From CAYSNP01 sp964432485 (lineage in GTDB: Bacteria; Bacillota; Clostridia; Christensenellales; DTU072): a stretch of DNA of 7,581 bases. Numbering within the stretch: position 1 is the first letter of the stretch; each line of letters opens with the position of its first letter. The notes beneath the pieces are model-generated. The model was given only the letters and a program-made list of their open reading frames with translations, did not search any database and had not been told where the DNA came from. The DNA lies in NCBI GenBank assembly GCA_964432485.1, contig CAYSNP010000059.1, positions 1-7,581 of the forward strand, in the 5' to 3' direction. The translations under genes were made by a program, and so were the position numbers. Positions 6,840 through 7,581 of this stretch are shown piece by piece.

Positions 6840-6961
6840 CTGAATTGCTTATTTATACCCTCGCAATGCTTCCGCATTTGCTCGTGGGCTCCCACTACTG
6901 ACTTGCCACTGGCAAGTCAGCTTAACGTGTCGCCTATTGCGAACATCGTGAAGCAATCCAG
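6840..6961. repeat. MITE-like dispersed element, copy 1 (122 bases)
   Basis: The left end CTGAATTGCTT (6840-6850) and right end AAGCAATCCAG (6951-6961) are inverted copies with one mismatch. Just inside, TCGCAAT (6861-6867) pairs with ATTGCGA (6936-6942). The interior carries a perfect 10-base stem at 6898-6920. It has no coding capacity. Bases 6853-6927 align without gaps to 7506-7580 with 6 mismatches in 75, so at least two copies of this version exist in the window. No clear target-site duplication is visible. It may be a non-autonomous transposon-derived element or a REP-like palindromic unit. Confidence 0.75.
6898..6920. repeat. Perfect 10-base stem, 3-base loop hairpin inside copy 1
   Basis: CTGACTTGCC (6898-6907) and GGCAAGTCAG (6911-6920) pair completely around ACT. 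No T tract follows on either strand, so it is not an ordinary terminator. The third element repeats it with a single change that breaks one pair (7551-7573). Confidence 0.8.
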
Positions 6962-6971
6962 GCTCCAAAGA

Positions 6972-7006
6972 CTTGCTCCTTGTCCACAGAGGCTTGCTCC
7001 TTGCCC
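6972..7006 (+). repeat. Short direct repeat, 21-base period
   Basis: CTTGCTCCTTGTCC (6972-6985) recurs as CTTGCTCCTTGCCC (6993-7006) with one mismatch. It lies just outside the right end of copy 1. Two short copies only; likely a local slippage product. Confidence 0.6.
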
Positions 7007-7024
7007 TACCAATCCCACCTTAAC

Positions 7025-7043
7025 TTTTTGCCATAGGCAAAAA
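7025..7043. repeat. Perfect 8-base stem, 3-base loop hairpin
   Basis: TTTTTGCC (7025-7032) and GGCAAAAA (7036-7043) pair completely around ATA. The T and A runs are part of the stem and no separate T tract follows on either strand, so a terminator role is doubtful. A smaller palindrome, CTCAT/ATGAG (7046-7056), follows immediately. Confidence 0.6.
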
Positions 7044-7072
7044 ATCTCATTATGAGCTTAGCTTATAATCTC

Positions 7073-7116
7073 ATTTGCTTGCAAATATCACTTTGCAACT
7101 TGCTTGCAAAATATCA
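7073..7116. repeat. Small nested repeats TTGCTTGCAAA
   Basis: ATTTGC and GCAAAT form a 6-base stem at 7073-7086. The motif TTGCTTGCAAA followed by ATATCA recurs near 7100-7116 with one extra A. These are short, AT-rich and probably non-functional. Confidence 0.45.
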
Positions 7117-7124
7117 TTATTATG

Positions 7125-7238
7125 CTGGATTGCTTCGGCACTTTGTGCCTCGCAAAGACGGTTTATAAACCTTTTTTGCAATTAATAATGGTATAATGCT
7201 CTGAATTTGTCTTTGCGAGCGGTAGTAAAGCAATCCAG
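7125..7238. repeat. MITE-like dispersed element, copy 2 (114 bases, different interior)
   Basis: CTGGATTGCTT (7125-7135) and AAGCAATCCAG (7228-7238) are perfect inverted ends. Further in, TCGCAAAGAC (7150-7159) and GTCTTTGCGA (7209-7218) pair perfectly. The ends match those of copy 1, but the centre (7160-7208) is unrelated to copy 1 and contains a 12-base palindrome, GGTTTATAAACC (7160-7171). This suggests a family defined by its ends with exchangeable cores. No flanking duplication is evident. Confidence 0.75.
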
Positions 7239-7301
7239 AATTCGGAGCTCTTCTCCTTGTTAAGTTGTAGCAAACTCTCTAAATATCACCATGTTCCTTT
7301 C

Positions 7302-7428
7302 GCACAAGAATACTTGTTCGCAATCACATTCAAATCTAATTTGCTTAAGTGCTTCTGCACAAGAATAATTGTTCGCAATCATATTCAAATTGAATTCGCT
7401 TAATTGCTTCTGCACAAGAATAATTGTT
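7302..7428. repeat. 55-base tandem repeat, about 2.3 copies
   Basis: Units begin with GCACAAGAAT at 7302, 7357 and 7412, exactly 55 bases apart. Units one and two differ at 6 of 55 positions. The third matches for 17 bases and then diverges. Each junction contains a version of ATTGCTTCTGCAC, which at 7403-7415 differs by one base from the left arm of copy 2 (7129-7141), and TTCGCAAT follows in the two full units. The array therefore seems to derive from one arm of the dispersed family. Unit one also holds a 5-base stem, ACAAG/CTTGT. Confidence 0.8.
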
Positions 7429-7485
7429 TGATACTTATTTTTAATCTGAAATTAGGTAAAGCTGTGCTAGCGTGGGACTTGATTG

Positions 7486-7581
7486 CTGGATTGCTTCGTC
7501 ACTAATTATACCCTCGTAATGCTTCTGCATTTACTCGTGGGCTCCTGCTACTGACTTGCCACTGGCAACTCAGCTTAACGC
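7486..7581. repeat. MITE-like dispersed element, copy 3, cut by right edge
   Basis: It begins with CTGGATTGCTT (7486-7496), the same end as copy 2, and then follows copy 1 without gaps over 7506-7580 (69 of 75 identical). It stops at the window edge within the CAGCTTAACGC core, so its right inverted end should lie about 30 bases outside. Confidence 0.75.

Larger units (their letters stand above)
6722..7581. other. Gene-free, repeat-rich region
   Basis: No reading frame here has a credible start, ribosome binding site or recognisable product. From 6722 to 6780 the sequence is very AT-rich and I see nothing in it. From 6781 onward it is a patchwork of dispersed elements, a tandem array and short hairpins, listed separately. 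The stretch 7239-7301 between the second element and the tandem array, and 7429-7485 after it, show no feature I can name. The region lies upstream of the leftward operon; the next gene to the right is outside the window. Confidence 0.8.

Noticed and set aside
6807..7055. 82-codon plus-strand open frame in the repeat region
   Set aside because: It runs through copy 1 and the direct repeats, has no ribosome binding site, and its translation has no recognisable composition or motif.
7160..7180. Palindrome GGTTTATAAACC plus T run as a terminator
   Set aside because: The hairpin would have only about four pairs around a TATA loop, and there is no gene upstream to terminate.
7192..7197. TATAAT inside copy 2 as a promoter
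   Set aside because: No TG extension or acceptable -35 at normal spacing, and no gene follows within the window.
7302..7428. CRISPR-like array
   Set aside because: The units are contiguous 55-base tandem copies with no unique spacers separating a constant repeat, and no cas gene is present.

Overview
The window looks like chromosomal DNA from a low-GC, Firmicutes-like bacterium, most likely an anaerobic Clostridia-type lineage. The reasons are strong GGAGG-type ribosome binding sites, TATAAT promoters with a TGn extension, AT-rich codons, and a radical SAM / LigB-AMMECR1 (AmmeMemoRadiSam) operon of the kind seen in anaerobes. I cannot name the genus from the sequence.

Left block (1-1819, + strand): two overlapping genes. 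The first is a TupA-type ATP-grasp ligase whose reading frame is open to the left edge, so its 5' end lies outside the window. The second resembles N5-(carboxyethyl)ornithine synthase and alanine dehydrogenase. Together they read as the tail of a surface-polysaccharide operon: one enzyme could make an N-carboxyethyl amino acid and the other could attach an amino acid to a polymer. Hand-counted 60-base lines here are clearly more AT-rich than lines in the genes that follow.

Middle block (1820-2646, + strand): a short inverted repeat, an extended -10 promoter and a sirtuin (NAD-dependent protein deacylase). The sirtuin has three of the four usual zinc cysteines.

Right block (2650-6653, - strand): a three-gene operon read leftward from a promoter at about 6693-6721. 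The order is a membrane-anchored calcineurin-like metallophosphoesterase, a LigB/Memo-AMMECR1 fusion and the radical SAM enzyme AmrS. The last two form the AmmeMemoRadiSam set, whose role I regard as unsettled. The sirtuin and amrS converge with only 3 bases between them, so no separate terminator fits there.

Right end (about 6722-7581): roughly 860 bases without a credible gene. It is filled with a dispersed repeat family. Two MITE-like elements are bounded by inverted CTGRATTGCTT ends, a third runs off the right edge, and there is an older fragment. A 55-base tandem repeat seems to be built from the same arm sequence. Several small hairpins and short direct repeats fill the gaps.
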